6,947 nt of DNA from Oscillospiraceae bacterium (GTDB taxonomy: Bacteria; Bacillota; Clostridia; Oscillospirales; UBA929), in the NCBI GenBank assembly GCA_009777685.1, contig WRLJ01000081.1, positions 1 to 6,947 on the forward strand, in the 5' to 3' direction. Position numbers and translations under genes: made by a program. Shown here one piece after another: positions 6,456-6,947 of this stretch. The notes beneath the pieces were generated by a model, which ran no database searches, was not told the DNA's origin, and saw only the letters and a list, made by a program, of their open reading frames with translations. Numbering within the stretch: the first letter of the stretch is position 1; every line of letters begins with the position of its first letter.

Positions 6456-6914
6456 TTAAAACTTCAGTCTCAGCCGCACCTGCGCGATCCCGGCGCGCTC
6501 AAAGGTTTGCGGATTTTTGCCCGCCGTGTCGTCCAGGGTCAGCGTTTCGGCGTCGAAGGCGGCCAGATGCCCGAAATGCTCCCGGGAACCGTCCTTCGGG
6601 GCGTACAGCCGGACCTCCGCGTAGCTGCCCGCAAACCGACGGTAGTCCTCCTCGCCGCGCAGAACGCGCTCCGCCCCGGCGGAGGACACCTCCAGCGTAT
6701 AGCTCTGCGGGATGGGGTCGGCCTTGTCCAGCATGGGGTCCAGCGCGCGGGAAACCGCCTCGCACATATCCATGTCTACGCCGCCGGGGCTGTCGATGGT
6801 CACGCGCAGAACCCACGACGGTCCCTCACGGGCAAACTCAAGGTCCCAAAGCCCGGCCCCGCAACGCTCCGCCGCCGCCGCCGCCAGCGGCCGGACCTTT
6901 TCGATCACGCTCAT
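6456..6914 (-). CDS. rimP: Ribosome maturation factor RimP
   Basis: RimP is needed for assembly of the 30S head and body, helping ribosomal proteins such as S12 join. The 152-residue product has the N-terminal alpha/beta domain (about 1-80) with WDLEFAREGPSWVLRVTID (23-41), GGVDMDMCEAVSRALDPMLD (44-63) and the motif LEVSSAG (74-80), followed by an SH3/Sm-like C-terminal domain (about 84-152). The common form of the motif is LEVSSPG, so this copy has Ala where Pro is usual. I chose ATG 6914 because GAGGG (6920-6924) lies 5 nt upstream; an in-frame ATG at 6926 would add MRAD but has no visible Shine-Dalgarno. If 6926 is used the protein has 156 residues. This is the first gene of the operon in most Firmicutes; only about 30 bases lie upstream in the window, and no promoter can be seen there. 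Confidence 0.95.
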   Translation of the reverse strand: MSVIEKVRPLAAAAAERCGAGLWDLEFAREGPSWVLRVTIDSPGGVDMDMCEAVSRALDPMLDKADPIPQSYTLEVSSAGAERVLRGEEDYRRFAGSYAEVRLYAPKDGSREHFGHLAAFDAETLTLDDTAGKNPQTFERAGIAQVRLRLKF

Positions 6915-6947
6915 ATCGGCCCTCATTTCCGGCAGAGTGCAAGCTGC

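Noticed and set aside
6915..6947. Operon promoter upstream of rimP
   Set aside because: Only about 30 bases are available and no -10/-35 pair can be supported; the promoter probably lies outside the window.

Overview
The window is a single block of housekeeping genes, all read from the minus strand (right to left in these coordinates). In transcription order they are rimP, nusA, ylxR (rnpM), an L7Ae-type ylxQ, infB, rbfA, a GNAT-like acyltransferase gene, nrnA and the first 117 codons of truB. This is the well-known nusA-infB transcription/translation operon. The RNase P-modulator/YlxR plus L7Ae pair, the short NusA without C-terminal acidic repeats, and nrnA placed between rbfA and truB point to a Firmicute. 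The high GC (about 65% by hand count in nrnA) suggests a GC-rich member of the Clostridia, such as the Oscillospiraceae/Ruminococcaceae. That taxonomic placement is inference; no marker in the window settles it.

Layout from the promoter-proximal end: rimP (6456-6914) is followed by a 31-nt gap and nusA (5360-6424). nusA, ylxR and ylxQ are joined by two ATGA stop/start overlaps. A 28-nt gap carrying a strong Shine-Dalgarno sequence leads to infB (2340-4754), which appears to start at TTG. rbfA starts at GTG 2 nt after the infB stop. The GNAT gene (1293-1970) overlaps the end of rbfA by 29 nt and the start of nrnA (350-1303) by 11 nt. truB (353 down to the window edge) starts with GTG in a GTGA overlap with the nrnA stop. 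No gap exceeds 31 nt, and I see no promoter, terminator, RNA gene, repeat array or mobile element inside. The operon promoter must lie beyond the right edge and its terminator beyond the left edge.

The products act around one theme. NusA controls RNA polymerase pausing and termination. RimP and RbfA mature the 30S subunit and IF2 starts translation on it. YlxR and the L7Ae-like protein are small RNA-binding proteins, TruB modifies tRNA, and NrnA clears short RNA and pAp. The one gene that does not belong to the standard set is the GNAT-like gene. It is visibly less GC-rich (about 58% against about 65%) and sits tightly between rbfA and nrnA. I found no undescribed system; the points worth a second look are that gene, a Ser in the first KH loop of NusA, the infB start and a possible internal infB start.
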